Assembly: GCA_026391255.1 (NCBI GenBank)
Contig: JAPLDU010000052.1
Span: forward strand, 1-48,395
DNA length: 48,395 nucleotides
Direction of reading: 5' to 3'
Origin: Bacteroidia bacterium
Lineage (GTDB): Bacteria > Bacteroidota > Bacteroidia > Bacteroidales > JAPLDU01
Part shown: in pieces, positions 1 through 8,028 of the stretch
How the letters are laid out: every line of letters starts with the position of its first letter
Position numbering within the stretch: the stretch's first letter is position 1
The notes under the pieces: model-generated
The model's input: only the letters and a program-made list of their open reading frames with translations
Databases searched by the model: none
What the model was told of the DNA's origin: nothing
Made by a program: the position numbers and the translations under genes

Positions 1-510
1 AAATATAACGATGGCACAGCAATACCATTGGTAATCTATAATTCAGAATGGTACAATCTTACAACGCCTGGATTCTGTTGGTATAACAATGATTTGCAAT
101 ATAAAAATACCTATGGCGCTTTATACAATTGGTATGCTGTAAACACGGGGAACCTTTGCCCTACAGGATGGCATGTACCAAGCGATGCAGAATGGACCCA
201 ATTAACTGATTTTCTTGGTGGTGAAAATGTTGCCGGGGGAAAACTAAAAGAGACGGGAACAACTCACTGGTCAAGTCCTAATACCGGCGCTGACAATTCC
301 AGCGGTTTTAGTGCTTTGCCTGGCGGCGCCCGGGCCGACGATGGTACGTTCAACGATCTCAGCCATACCGACGACTTGTGGTCGGCTACCGAGTATATTG
401 CTTTAACCGCCTGGACCCGCGACCTGCGTTACAACAACGCACATGTAGGCTTGAGCTGCTACTATGGCAAGTCCTTTGGCTTTTCGGTTCGCTGTATTAA
501 GGACAATTGA
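1..510 (+). CDS. FISUMP-domain surface protein, 3' part
   Basis: The reading frame is open from the first base of the window, so the gene starts upstream; 169 residues are visible before the TGA at 508-510. The opening KYNDGTAIPLV, then YGALYNWYAV, CPTGWHVPSDAEWTQL, GGKLKETGTTHW and the ending GFSVRCIKDN are the hallmarks of the Fibrobacter succinogenes major paralogous (FISUMP) domain. This domain sits at the C-terminus of many secreted Bacteroidota and Fibrobacterota proteins and resembles formylglycine-enzyme/C-type-lectin-like domains. Its biochemical role is unknown; surface exposure is inferred. Base composition shifts sharply to GC-rich around 318-490 compared with the AT-rich 5' part. 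Family assignment is confident, function is not. Confidence 0.85.
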   Translation, partial: KYNDGTAIPLVIYNSEWYNLTTPGFCWYNNDLQYKNTYGALYNWYAVNTGNLCPTGWHVPSDAEWTQLTDFLGGENVAGGKLKETGTTHWSSPNTGADNSSGFSALPGGARADDGTFNDLSHTDDLWSATEYIALTAWTRDLRYNNAHVGLSCYYGKSFGFSVRCIKDN

Positions 511-599
511 ATTAATAAAGTAAAAGTTTATTGTGATTTGAACAAAACTTCAAATACTGATTTTATAAACCTCCGGACGAATTTAGTTAAGATTCCGAG

Positions 600-830
600 A
601 CAATATTGTCCAAATAATCAAAATATGTCGTTCCTACGGAACTTGATTCTAAAGAGTAAATTATTTTCTACCAATATATTATCCCTAACGGGATAGTCAC
701 ATAGTGACTTAACATCGGTAGAATTAATGCCAACCTTAAAGTTAAGTCCCGTAGTGGACGAAATATTGTCAGTTCCCGTCATTGCCTGACTTGGATTCAT
801 TCATTAAATATTTTACCGGACAACAGTGAT
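600..830 (-). repeat. Structured inverted-repeat element, family 1, copy A
   Basis: A MITE-like element read on the minus strand, homologous to 26159-26390. The right end holds CCGGACAACAGTGA (817-830) and the left end a degenerate inverted partner (about 600-613). Inside are hairpins at 630-642, 680-695, 696-708 and 746-759. A closing stem (667-672 with 717-722) encloses the two middle hairpins, giving a cloverleaf-like fold. No transposase is present. A 60-codon open frame across it on the minus strand is probably an accident of the repeat. Confidence 0.75.
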
Positions 831-906
831 TCCAAAAATAATTTATTCAATGTCTGATAATATAAGCGAGAACCTAAGCCACCAATGATATTTCCCAAAA
901 CATTCG

Positions 907-964
907 TATTTTTGCAGAATATATGCCAAAGATATTTGAATATTTCGGACTGGTATTTTTATAG
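907..964 (+). pseudogene. Promoter and first codons of a lost DUF4160 gene
   Basis: A TATTTTTG box at 907-914 is followed by an ATG at 923 and 13 codons reading MPKIFEYFGLVFL, then TAG at 962-964. That start matches, from memory, the conserved N-terminus of DUF4160 proteins, small toxin-antitoxin-associated proteins that continue with a FYSNEHEP-type motif. The continuation is absent. A palindromic element begins at 971, so insertion or decay probably destroyed the gene. The short match makes this moderately confident. Confidence 0.55.
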
Positions 965-970
965 AAAAAT

Positions 971-1224
971 GCTTATCCCCTTCAGACAAGTAAAAATATT
1001 AGTTATTATTATTGCATTGAGAAAAGTTGAAAAATAACTTTCATACTTTTTATTTTTTTACCACATAGTTACATAGAAACATAGGTTAAACATAGACTTA
1101 CCCATTATTTACCTCGGTACTTGTGAATAATAACTATGTGTTTTACTATGTATCTATTGTGTCTATGTGGTAAAAAAATGACAATATTTTAAAATAATCT
1201 TCAACCTGTCTGAAGGGAATAAGC
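971..1224. repeat. Nested inverted-repeat elements
   Basis: The outer pair is GCTTATCCCCTTCAGACAAG at 971-990 and its near-complement at 1206-1224. Inside lies a second inverted pair, TTTTTTTACCACATAG at 1053-1068 and CTATGTGGTAAAAAAA at 1163-1178, followed inward by further ACATAG-type words. This looks like one small palindromic element inserted in another. There is no coding capacity. Confidence 0.6.
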
Positions 1225-1317
1225 AATATAGAAAATTGTAAATAAATAGTTGGATATTATGGTATTGAATAAAAAACCAGGCTTCGAGAGAATAACAAGG
1301 AAGATTTAATTCTGCTG

Positions 1318-1347
1318 TTTGCACAATTGAATATTTTTCTATCTTTG
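1318..1347 (+). promoter_or_regulatory. Promoter of the rpsF-rpsR-rplI operon
   Basis: TTTG at 1318-1321, an 18-nt spacer and TATCTTTG at 1340-1347 match the Bacteroidota primary sigma-factor consensus (TTTG, about 19-21 nt, TAnnTTTG). The expected start of transcription is about 1354, giving a leader of roughly 30 nt before rpsF. Confidence 0.7.
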
Positions 1348-1383
1348 CCCGCTCATTTAAATTTTTATAAAATTTTGTAAAGT

Positions 1384-1767
1384 ATGTCAAATCAGTATGA
1401 AACCGTTTTCATTTTAACTCCCGTTTTGTCTGAGGTCCAGATGAAGGAAGCGGTAAAGAAGTTTCGGAAGGTTCTCACCGACAATGGCGCTGAGATCATC
1501 CATGAGGAAGACTGGGGCTTGCGTAAGCTTGCGTACCCTATCCGCAAAATGTCGAATGGGTTTTACAACCTGATCGAGTTCACCGGCGAGAGTAAGATAA
1601 TCGATACCTTAGAGATTGCTTACCGCCGCGATGAAAGAGTAATCCGTTTTCTTACCACGAGAATGGAGAAATATGCCGTGGAATGGGCAGTAAAAAAGCG
1701 CAGCGGGAAGAAACCCGTTATTGCTGATGATGAACCGGTCAATGTTATTAATGAAAAGGAGGAATAA
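1384..1767 (+). CDS. rpsF: 30S ribosomal protein S6
   Basis: This 127-residue protein has the S6 pattern: start [17 protein letters not shown], the central [14 protein letters not shown] and the FTGE strand, ending in a charged tail. S6 binds the central domain of 16S rRNA as a heterodimer with S18 on the small-subunit platform, and rpsR follows directly. The order S6, S18, L9 is standard for Bacteroidota. The ATG at 1384 lies just downstream of a well-formed promoter (1318-1347). The distal part of the gene carries an AGGAGG motif that serves as the ribosome-binding site for rpsR. Confidence 0.97.
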   Translation: MSNQYETVFILTPVLSEVQMKEAVKKFRKVLTDNGAEIIHEEDWGLRKLAYPIRKMSNGFYNLIEFTGESKIIDTLEIAYRRDERVIRFLTTRMEKYAVEWAVKKRSGKKPVIADDEPVNVINEKEE

Positions 1768-1770
1768 GCC

Positions 1771-2040
1771 ATGGCAACAAATCAGAGTGAAATCAGGTAC
1801 CTGACACCCCCTACCATCGAAGTTCAGAAAAAGAAATTCTGCCGATTCTTAAAAAGCGGAATCAAATATGTTGATTATAAAGACCCAGAGTTTCTGAAAA
1901 GATTTTTAAACGAACAGGGTAAAATATTGCCCCGCCGTATTACCGGAACTTCTGTTAAATACCAGCGTAAAGTGTCTGTTGCGATTAAGAAAGCAAGACA
2001 CCTTGCCATGTTGCCATATGTTACCGACCTTATGAAATAA
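1771..2040 (+). CDS. rpsR: 30S ribosomal protein S18
   Basis: An 89-residue protein with the S18 core: a [11 protein letters not shown]-like basic segment, [17 protein letters not shown] and [21 protein letters not shown]18 pairs with S6 on the 30S platform. The start ATG at 1771 lies 3 nt after the rpsF stop and is preceded by AAGGAGG (about 1757-1763), a strong Shine-Dalgarno sequence of a kind many Bacteroidota genes lack. Co-transcription with rpsF and rplI is inferred from spacing. Confidence 0.97.
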   Translation: MATNQSEIRYLTPPTIEVQKKKFCRFLKSGIKYVDYKDPEFLKRFLNEQGKILPRRITGTSVKYQRKVSVAIKKARHLAMLPYVTDLMK

Positions 2041-2058
2041 TAGAAGGAGAGAAAGATC

Positions 2059-2508
2059 ATGCAAGTCATATTAAAAGAAGATATTGATAAATTGGGTCAC
2101 AAGAATGAGATCGTGACAGTAAAACCCGGCTATGGAAGAAATTTCCTAATTCCCAAAGGATTGGCTATTCTTGCAATTCCATCGGCTAAAAAAGTCCACG
2201 AAGAAAATATACGCCAGAGAGTTCATAAGGAAGAAAAAATCATGCTGACAGCCCAGCAATTGGCCGAACAGTTAAAGAGCAAGAAGTTGCGTATCGGAGC
2301 CAAGACAAGTTCCACCGGTAAGATCTTTGGTTCTGTAAATACCATCCAGATTGCAGAGGCTATTTCAAAGAAAGGCTTTGAGATCGACCGTAAGAATATT
2401 GTGATTCATGAGGAAGATGCTATTAAAGAAGTGGGCATGTACAAAGCCACCATTAAGCTTCACAAGGATGTAAAAGTAGATATCGAATTTGAGGTTTTCT
2501 CCGAATGA
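2059..2508 (+). CDS. rplI: 50S ribosomal protein L9
   Basis: A 149-residue protein with the L9 N-terminal signature [19 protein letters not shown] followed by [17 protein letters not shown], a long connecting helix (about 45-75) and the C-terminal rRNA-binding domain with GKIFGSV. L9 binds 23S rRNA at the base of the L1 stalk and bridges ribosomes. It is the last gene of the S6-S18-L9 operon, 18 nt after rpsR, with AGAAGGAGAG upstream of the ATG. The first arm of a TTTGAA repeat element begins 6 nt after its stop. Confidence 0.97.
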   Translation: MQVILKEDIDKLGHKNEIVTVKPGYGRNFLIPKGLAILAIPSAKKVHEENIRQRVHKEEKIMLTAQQLAEQLKSKKLRIGAKTSSTGKIFGSVNTIQIAEAISKKGFEIDRKNIVIHEEDAIKEVGMYKATIKLHKDVKVDIEFEVFSE

Positions 2509-2514
2509 AAAACA

Positions 2515-2760
2515 AATTTGAAGATTTGAAGATTTGAAAATTTGAGGATAAAAACCATTACTATAAGTACTTATTCGTGAAATAGTTTGGATTAAAGTCA
2601 ATATTTCAATGTTTTGCTTTGCACTTGTTAACTAAAATTTATTTATAATCAGTGAGTTATATTTTATATCCAAAAAATCGCACTTTCTTTAGATACTAAT
2701 GTGAACTATCGAATAATCAAATCATTTTCAAATCTTCAAATTTTCAAATCTTCAAATCAT
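2515..2760. repeat. TTTGAA-arm inverted-repeat element, gene-less copy
   Basis: The left arm (2515-2548) is built from TTTGAAGATTTGAAAA units; the right arm (2726-2760) is the inverted version. About 180 AT-rich bases with no credible gene lie between. The right arm overlaps the stop codon of the minus-strand ridA gene. The same arms enclose S23 genes at 22828-23281 and 37141-37609. Confidence 0.7.
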
Positions 2761-3143
2761 TGTTTTGATCTGACGGCCACTGCATCCATTTCCACCAGTG
2801 CGCCGAGTGGCAGACCGGCTGCCGCCAAAGCAGCGCGGGCCGGAGCATTTTCATAGAAATATTTTCCGTAAACTTCATTCATTCCCGGATAAAGGCTCAT
2901 ATCAGCAATCATGCAGGTGATCTTTACCATGTCATCAATCTGATAACCGGCAGCTTCAAGGATAGCCAGCATATTACTGATAACCCTGTCGGTCTGTTCC
3001 TTTATCCCGCCTTCCACCAGTTTGCCGGTTGCCGGATCGAGAGCAATCTGTCCTGAAATATATAATGTACTGCCGGCTTCCACAGCCTGATTATAAACGG
3101 CAGCAGCCCTGGGAGCTTTGTCAGTTTTTATGATGCGTTTCAT
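2757..3143 (-). CDS. ridA: RidA-family imine/enamine deaminase
   Basis: A 128-residue RidA (YjgF/YER057c/UK114) protein. RidA hydrolyses reactive 2-aminoacrylate-type enamines and imines made by PLP enzymes, protecting other enzymes from damage; it is a cytosolic homotrimer. Visible family features are the YISGQIALDPATGKLV segment, a conserved Arg and ARAALAAAGLPLGALVEMDA near the C-terminus. The ATG at 3143 is preferred over an upstream in-frame ATG at 3173: MKRIIKTDKAP fits the usual N-terminus and AAAAAGGA lies just upstream. It is monocistronic and convergent with rplI. Confidence 0.92.
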   Translation of the reverse strand: MKRIIKTDKAPRAAAVYNQAVEAGSTLYISGQIALDPATGKLVEGGIKEQTDRVISNMLAILEAAGYQIDDMVKITCMIADMSLYPGMNEVYGKYFYENAPARAALAAAGLPLGALVEMDAVAVRSKQ

Positions 3144-3187
3144 ATTAATTCCTTTTTCCGCAATATTAAGCAAAATCAGGCAATAGG

Positions 3188-3487
3188 AATTACGAGTTAC
3201 GAGTTACGAGTTACGAATTACGAATTACGAGTCATGAGTTACGAATTACGAATTACGAGTCATAAGTTACGAATTACGAATTACGAGTCATGAGTTACGA
3301 ATTACGAGTTGTGAACTTTATGAATTTTATAAACTTTATAAACTTTATGAACTTTACAAACTTTATGAACTTTACGAACTTTATGAACTTTACAAACTTT
3401 ATGAACTTTACGAACTTTACGAACTTTATGAACTTTCTGAACTTTACAAACTTTATGAACTTTACAAACTTTATGAACTTTCTGAAC
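3188..3487. repeat. Two adjacent word-like tandem repeat arrays
   Basis: From 3188 to about 3308 the sequence is built from TACGAGT/TACGAAT words, with GTCAT recurring every 28 bp (3231, 3259, 3287), a higher-order period. From about 3311 to 3487 a 9-bp unit, GAACTTTAT or GAACTTTAC, repeats about 19 times. Because 9 is divisible by 3, both strands stay open and give spurious low-complexity ORFs. The array ends about 40 nt before the symporter gene. Confidence 0.9.
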
Positions 3488-3524
3488 TAAATCTGTATTT
3501 TTACCAGCCGAATAATATGGAATA

Positions 3525-4961
3525 ATGGACCTGCAGGTTTTTTTACCGTTTATATTGTACTTCCTCATTCTTACGGGAGTAGGTATTTATGTATCCGGGT
3601 TTTCGTCAAAGGGACTGAATCAGTATTTCCTGGGCGGAAGGCAATTACACCGGTATGTGGTGGGGTTGTCGGCTGTTGTCTCCGGGCGCAGTGCCTGGCT
3701 GCTCCTCGGATTTACCGGTATGGTTTTCAGCATGGGAATTTCCGCTGCTTGGGCAGTTGTAGGTTATATTTTTGTTGAGTTCCTGATGTTCAGGTACTTT
3801 GCACCAAAATTCCGGAAATTCGCAGGTAAAAACGATTGCATCACTATTCCTGATTTCTTTGCTGCCAGATTCGACGACAGGTCAGGGATACTCAGGATCA
3901 TTCTTGCCGTAGTTTTCGTGATTTTCATGACATCTTATGTGTCTTCACAATTCCTGGCAGGCGGCAAAGCCTTATTTGCCTATTTTGACATTTCACCGCC
4001 CCTGGGAATTGTCATTACCGCAGTGGTTGTCCTGTTTTTTACCCTGCTCGGTGGATTCATGGCTGTTACACTGACCGATGTATTACAGGGAATAGTCATG
4101 ATATCAGCGCTTATCCTGTTGCCGCTTATCTGCATATTTTACCTGGGTGGCTGGCATGCAGTTTATTCCGACATAATCTCCACTTCAGGACATTTCTTTA
4201 ATCCAACCGCTCTTTCCCTCGGTACTTTTGCAGGCTTCCTCGGTATCGGACTGGGTTCTACGGGTAATCCCAATATCCTTGTCAGGTACATGGCTATCAG
4301 GGACCCAAAGCAATTTGCATGGATCGCTGTGTTTGGAACCATTGTCAATATTCTGATGGCAGGTGGAGCCTTGCTGATCGGGCTCGTTGGCAGGGCTTAT
4401 TTCACCAATATTGATTTTCTGCCCGGCCAGGATGCTGAAATGGTTTATATGTCTTTGTCATCCGAACTTCTTGATCCTATCATTGTAGGTTTATTGCTGG
4501 CGTCAGTTTTTGCTGCTATTACCTCAACGGCTGACTCTCAGCTTCTGATTGCCACATCAGGCATAGTTAGGGATATTTACCAGAAATTCGTACACAAGGG
4601 TGAAAAAATGACCGGCAAACAACTCATTACTGTAAGCAGATGGGTGGTTACTGCCCTGGTAATTATTGCTATGATATTGGGATTTTGTGTAAAGGACCTG
4701 GTATTTTGGTTTGTTTTGTTTGGCTGGGCCGGACTGGGTGCGTCGCTGGGTCCTGCTGTTCTGCTTGCCCTGTTCTGGAAGCGAACTACCAAAGAAGGAG
4801 TAATGGCCGGCTTTATTGCCGGTACTGTCACGGTGATCGTCTGGAAAACAATCCCTGTTCTAAGTAAAATGATTTATGAATTGATCCCTGCTTTCATCAT
4901 ATCTTTTATCCTCATCATCATTGTCAGCCTCGTATCCGCGAGAATGAAGAAATGCTGCTGA
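3525..4961 (+). CDS. Sodium/solute symporter, PutP-like
   Basis: A 478-residue inner-membrane protein of the SSS (sodium:solute symporter) family with about 12-13 hydrophobic segments. GLNQYFLGGRQL after the first helix, SGRSAWLLLGFTGMVFSMG (second helix) and AVTLTDVLQGIVM match the sodium/proline symporter PutP better than sugar or pantothenate members; the ASVFAAITSTADSQLL region carries the conserved Ser/Thr of the sodium site. Substrate (proline) is inferred from these motifs only. The ATG at 3525 lies about 38 nt after a tandem array. The gene is convergent with the exporter gene, 3 nt between stop codons, so no separate terminator fits between them. Confidence 0.88.
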   Translation: MDLQVFLPFILYFLILTGVGIYVSGFSSKGLNQYFLGGRQLHRYVVGLSAVVSGRSAWLLLGFTGMVFSMGISAAWAVVGYIFVEFLMFRYFAPKFRKFAGKNDCITIPDFFAARFDDRSGILRIILAVVFVIFMTSYVSSQFLAGGKALFAYFDISPPLGIVITAVVVLFFTLLGGFMAVTLTDVLQGIVMISALILLPLICIFYLGGWHAVYSDIISTSGHFFNPTALSLGTFAGFLGIGLGSTGNPNILVRYMAIRDPKQFAWIAVFGTIVNILMAGGALLIGLVGRAYFTNIDFLPGQDAEMVYMSLSSELLDPIIVGLLLASVFAAITSTADSQLLIATSGIVRDIYQKFVHKGEKMTGKQLITVSRWVVTALVIIAMILGFCVKDLVFWFVLFGWAGLGASLGPAVLLALFWKRTTKEGVMAGFIAGTVTVIVWKTIPVLSKMIYELIPAFIISFILIIIVSLVSARMKKCC

Positions 4962-4964
4962 AAT

Positions 4965-5822
4965 TCAGTGATAATGGCCGGGAGTCTCCGGATGAATGGT
5001 TACCTCTGCATTGCTGATCCTGAGTTTTATTTCATCTTCTATCGAATCACAGATATCATGTGCATCTTTGAGTGAAATATTTTCAGGCATTTCAAGGTGA
5101 AAATCAACAAATTTATTATTGCCGGACCTTCGTGTACGCAAGTGATGATGAGTGTAGGAAAATTTCCGGATAGCAGATTCAATGATTTCCAGTTCATCAT
5201 CTGAAAGAGAGTTATCAAGCAATGGCGAATATGCGTTTTTAAACAACCTCAAAGCTTCTTTCAGAATAAATAAAGCAACTATTATGGCTACGACCGGATC
5301 GAGGAAATGTAAGCCTGTCAACCGTATCAGGATCAGACCAACGGCAACTCCCGCTGAGGTGTACACATCAGTTCTCAAATGCAGGGCATCGGCTTCCAGT
5401 GCAACAGATTCCGTTTCTCTGGCTACTTTATACAACTTTCCTGAAATAATGATATTTATGATAGCAGAAATTATCATCACCCCTATTCCCAGTTCAATGG
5501 ATTCCACAGTTTTATTCTGAAGTATTTTTGAAAATGCTTCATAGATGATCCATCCTGCGGCAATAAATATCAATATAGCCTCAATTACCCCTGAAATATT
5601 CTCGAATTTGCCGTGTCCGTAAGGATGCTGATCATCCGGCGGCTGGTCGGAAATTCTTACTGAAAAAAATGCAATTACCGACGCAACCAGGTCAACGGTT
5701 GAATGAACAGCTTCAGAAATGATACTCACCGATCCGCTGATCAGTCCTACTGTCAGTTTCATTATTATCAGTGAGAAATTTGAAATAATTGAAAGTCTTG
5801 CTGTTTTTACTTTCTTATTCAT
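4965..5822 (-). CDS. Cation diffusion facilitator (FieF-like)
   Basis: A 285-residue CDF-family divalent-metal/proton antiporter of the inner membrane. The metal site residues are H40 and D44 in EAVHSTVD (helix 2) and H148 and D152 in ADALHLRTD (helix 5). The loop HPYGHGKFE is typical of the FieF/YiiP branch, and the C-terminal ferredoxin-like cytoplasmic domain (about 205-285) ends in HPETPGHYH. Zn, Fe or Mn export cannot be told apart by sequence; His rather than Asp at the first site position favours Zn or Mn over Fe. It is unrelated in subfamily to the broken exporter at 9565-10533. Confidence 0.9.
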   Translation of the reverse strand: MNKKVKTARLSIISNFSLIIMKLTVGLISGSVSIISEAVHSTVDLVASVIAFFSVRISDQPPDDQHPYGHGKFENISGVIEAILIFIAAGWIIYEAFSKILQNKTVESIELGIGVMIISAIINIIISGKLYKVARETESVALEADALHLRTDVYTSAGVAVGLILIRLTGLHFLDPVVAIIVALFILKEALRLFKNAYSPLLDNSLSDDELEIIESAIRKFSYTHHHLRTRRSGNNKFVDFHLEMPENISLKDAHDICDSIEDEIKLRISNAEVTIHPETPGHYH

Positions 5823-5840
5823 AGTTCATTCTGAAATTGA

Positions 5841-6012
5841 GAAACCGTTTTGAATTTTAATAAAGCTAATTTAATGAATTATTTTTCTGCCACAAAGGCT
5901 CTAAGACACAAAGGTTCACTAAGATAATATTTCAGTAAATGAGTACTTTGTGCTCCTTGGTGTCTTAGTGACTTGGTGGCAAAATATAAAATGAAAAATT
6001 CAAAACAGTTTC
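5841..6012. repeat. Nested palindromic element
   Basis: The outer inverted repeat pairs GAAACCGTTTTGAATTTT (5841-5858) with AAAATTCAAAACAGTTTC (5995-6012). Inside is a second inverted repeat starting TGCCACAAAGGCTCTAAGA (5888-5906) and closing with TCTTAGTGACTTGGTGGCA (5963-5981). The GCCACAAAG...CTTTGTGGC type recurs widely in Bacteroidota gaps (recalled). It is non-coding. Confidence 0.7.
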
Positions 6013-6062
6013 TGAAAGTATTATTATATTTCTTTAATTAAAATGCTAGTAATAATATTAAG

Positions 6063-6161
6063 CCGAAATTTATTTATTACATAAATAATGTTTAATCCAC
6101 TAAATATCATTTTATTATATTCGTAAATCGTTCCGCCTCCGGCGGATCGTAATTCTAAAAT
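6063..6161 (+). repeat. 95-bp dispersed repeat, copy 1
   Basis: Nearly identical to 13659-13746 and 33973-34060, all in the same orientation: CCGAAATT, TTTATTACATAAA, TTTAATCCACTAAATATCAT, TATATTCGTAAATCG, TAATTCTAAAAT. Only this copy carries a 15-bp palindrome, TCCGCCTCCGGCGGA (6132-6146), in place of a TAATT word. It lies 12 nt beyond the glmM stop. Confidence 0.85.
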
Positions 6162-6173
6162 AAATATAATCTG

Positions 6174-7568
6174 TCAGATTCCGTCAAGCGCCATTTCTAC
6201 AAGCTTTTCGGCCTGTCCGATAGAACGACTTTCAGCATAAATCCTGAGTATTGGTTCTGTATTTGATTTACGCATATGCACCCATCCTTCGCTGAAATCG
6301 AGTTTTACACCGTCGGTATCATTTATGATCACGCCCGGTGTATTTTTGAATTTATTCTTCAGCTTATCCAGCATTTCATCAGGAGAATCCTCGTTTGTCA
6401 GCGGCAGTTTCTTTTTTATGATGTGATATTCAGGATAAGTTGATTTCAATTGAGAACAGCTAAGATTTGATTTTGCCAGGTTACTAAGAAAAAGGGCAAT
6501 ACCCACCAGGGCATCACGACCATAATGCAATGCGGGAAATATCACTCCTCCGTTTCCTTCACCGCCGATAACCGCATTGCATTTCTTCATCTGTTCCACA
6601 ACATTGACTTCTCCCACGGCGGATGCAAAATATTCATTCCCGTTTGCCAGGGTAATATCCCGGAGGGCGCGGGTTGATGACAGGTTTGATACTGTATTCC
6701 CCGGTGTCTGGCGCAGAACATAATCAGCAACTGAAACCAGGGTGTACTCCTCACCAAACATTGAACCATCTTCACAGACGATAGCCAACCTGTCAACATC
6801 AGGATCGACCACAAATCCAAGATCAGCTTTGTACCGGATGACCATTTCTGAAATATCTGTCAGATGTTCCGGCAACGGCTCGGGATTATGAGGGAACCGG
6901 CCGTCAGGCTCACAGAATAACCTGTGTATGGTCTTTACCCCTAATGCTTCAAGCAGCTCGGGGATGACAATCCCGCCCACAGAATTGACCGCATCAACCA
7001 CAACAGTAAAACCTGCCTGCCTGATGGCCGGAACATCAACGCATGGTAAACTTAAAATCTTCTGAATATGAAATTTATGATAACCGTTCGTATCAGCATA
7101 ACTGCCAAGATGATGACTGTCAGGATAGGATATTTTTGAGAAGATATTTTCATTATCAACCATTTCGAGGATGATGTGTCCGTCGTTGTCCGATATGAAC
7201 TCTCCCTTGTTATTCAGCAACTTCAGGGCATTCCATTCGCCCGGGTTGTGACTTGCGGTGACGATGATACCACCGTCAGCATTTTCATTCATAACAGCCA
7301 TTTCAACTGTCGGGGTGGCAGCAAGGCCGGTATCAATTACATCAATGCCTGAACCCATTAAAGTACCCGTAACGAGTTTGGAGACCATGTTTCCGGAAAT
7401 ACGGGCATCCCTTCCGATCACTACTTTTGGATGTTTAGTTATGGAATTTTGCTTAATCCACCAGGCATATGCTGCTGTGAACCTCAATATATCCACCGGG
7501 CTTAGTCCTTTACCGGCAGTTCCGCCAACGGTTCCCCTGATACCTGAAATTGATCTGATCAATGTCAT
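6174..7568 (-). CDS. glmM: Phosphoglucosamine mutase
   Basis: A 464-residue alpha-D-phosphohexomutase. It most likely interconverts glucosamine-6-phosphate and glucosamine-1-phosphate on the way to UDP-GlcNAc for peptidoglycan and lipid A. The phosphoserine is S106 in VTASHNPGEWNALK; the metal loop is DPDVDR at 255-260; the sugar loop is GGEGNGG; the phosphate-binding loop is RKSNTEPILRIYAES near the C-terminus. The start MTLIRSISGIRGTVGG matches Bacteroidota enzymes annotated GlmM, but phosphomannomutase activity cannot be excluded. The ATG at 7568 lies about 24 nt downstream of a near-perfect promoter, and the gene stands alone. Confidence 0.88.
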   Translation of the reverse strand: MTLIRSISGIRGTVGGTAGKGLSPVDILRFTAAYAWWIKQNSITKHPKVVIGRDARISGNMVSKLVTGTLMGSGIDVIDTGLAATPTVEMAVMNENADGGIIVTASHNPGEWNALKLLNNKGEFISDNDGHIILEMVDNENIFSKISYPDSHHLGSYADTNGYHKFHIQKILSLPCVDVPAIRQAGFTVVVDAVNSVGGIVIPELLEALGVKTIHRLFCEPDGRFPHNPEPLPEHLTDISEMVIRYKADLGFVVDPDVDRLAIVCEDGSMFGEEYTLVSVADYVLRQTPGNTVSNLSSTRALRDITLANGNEYFASAVGEVNVVEQMKKCNAVIGGEGNGGVIFPALHYGRDALVGIALFLSNLAKSNLSCSQLKSTYPEYHIIKKKLPLTNEDSPDEMLDKLKNKFKNTPGVIINDTDGVKLDFSEGWVHMRKSNTEPILRIYAESRSIGQAEKLVEMALDGI

Positions 7569-7591
7569 ATGCCGTCTGATTTTTTATCTTA

Positions 7592-7622
7592 CAAATCTAA
7601 GCTCATTATCCTTCATCACAAA
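7592..7622 (-). promoter_or_regulatory. Promoter of glmM
   Basis: Read on the minus strand: TTTG (7622-7619), exactly 19 nt, TAGATTTG (7599-7592). This is a full match to the Bacteroidota consensus. The predicted transcript start near 7585 leaves a leader of under 20 nt before the ATG at 7568. Confidence 0.8.
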
Positions 7623-7670
7623 AAAGAGGAGTAAAATAATTTAATTAGAGTCTGTACATAATATTCAATA

Positions 7671-7815
7671 TTTTGATTAACGAATATCGATTAACGATTT
7701 TAGATTTTTGATGTTATCATTAAATCAGATGATTACATTTACTTCATAAATCAGAAATCGTTAATCCTTGTTCTTAAATCAAAAAAGAATGACTTTAAAG
7801 ACAAGCACTAATTAA
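7671..7815 (+). repeat. Dispersed repeat with ATTAACGATTTTAGAT arms, copy 1
   Basis: Resembles 25901-26076. Shared words in order are TTTTGATT, GATTAACGA, GATTTTAGAT, an inverted AAATC-GTTAA arm, TAATCCTTGTTC, and GACTTTAAAGACA followed by CCTAAT or CACTAAT. The internal arms are inverted with respect to each other. Between this copy and 8028 are only TCTAAAAGCCTACGGTCTA-like words (7905-7955), with no gene. Confidence 0.6.
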
Positions 7816-8028
7816 TCAGGCTGAAAGGCTTTTAGAGTAAGTATCAGGTATCAGGACAAATAGTGAAAAAAACGATTATTAATTGAATATCATTTTCTTA
7901 AATATCTGACAGGCTATAGTCTAATGGTCTAAAAGCCTACGGTCTATAATCGAAACGACTCAACAGTCATAAATTAATATCAAATCATATTATTTTACGT
8001 TAAGTGGAGTTATTAATGCTGAAAAATG

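Noticed and set aside
618-800. 60-codon minus-strand ORF, and its relative at 26125-26322
   Set aside because: Both translate the same structured repeat; hairpins and ends are conserved better than the frame, and length and start differ.
1163-1390. 75-codon minus-strand ORF upstream of rpsF
   Set aside because: It crosses palindromic repeats and the rpsF promoter and resembles no family I recognise.
3188-3308. Possible CRISPR array
   Set aside because: Units are 7-10 bp words without unique spacers, and no cas genes are present.
3290-3568. Low-complexity ORFs on both strands (NFMNFTNF-like and KVHKVCKV-like)
   Set aside because: A 9-bp tandem array stays open by arithmetic; no start signal or family resemblance.
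5182-5520. Plus-strand ORF opposite the FieF-like exporter
   Set aside because: Antisense shadow of a conserved gene; no recognisable protein features.
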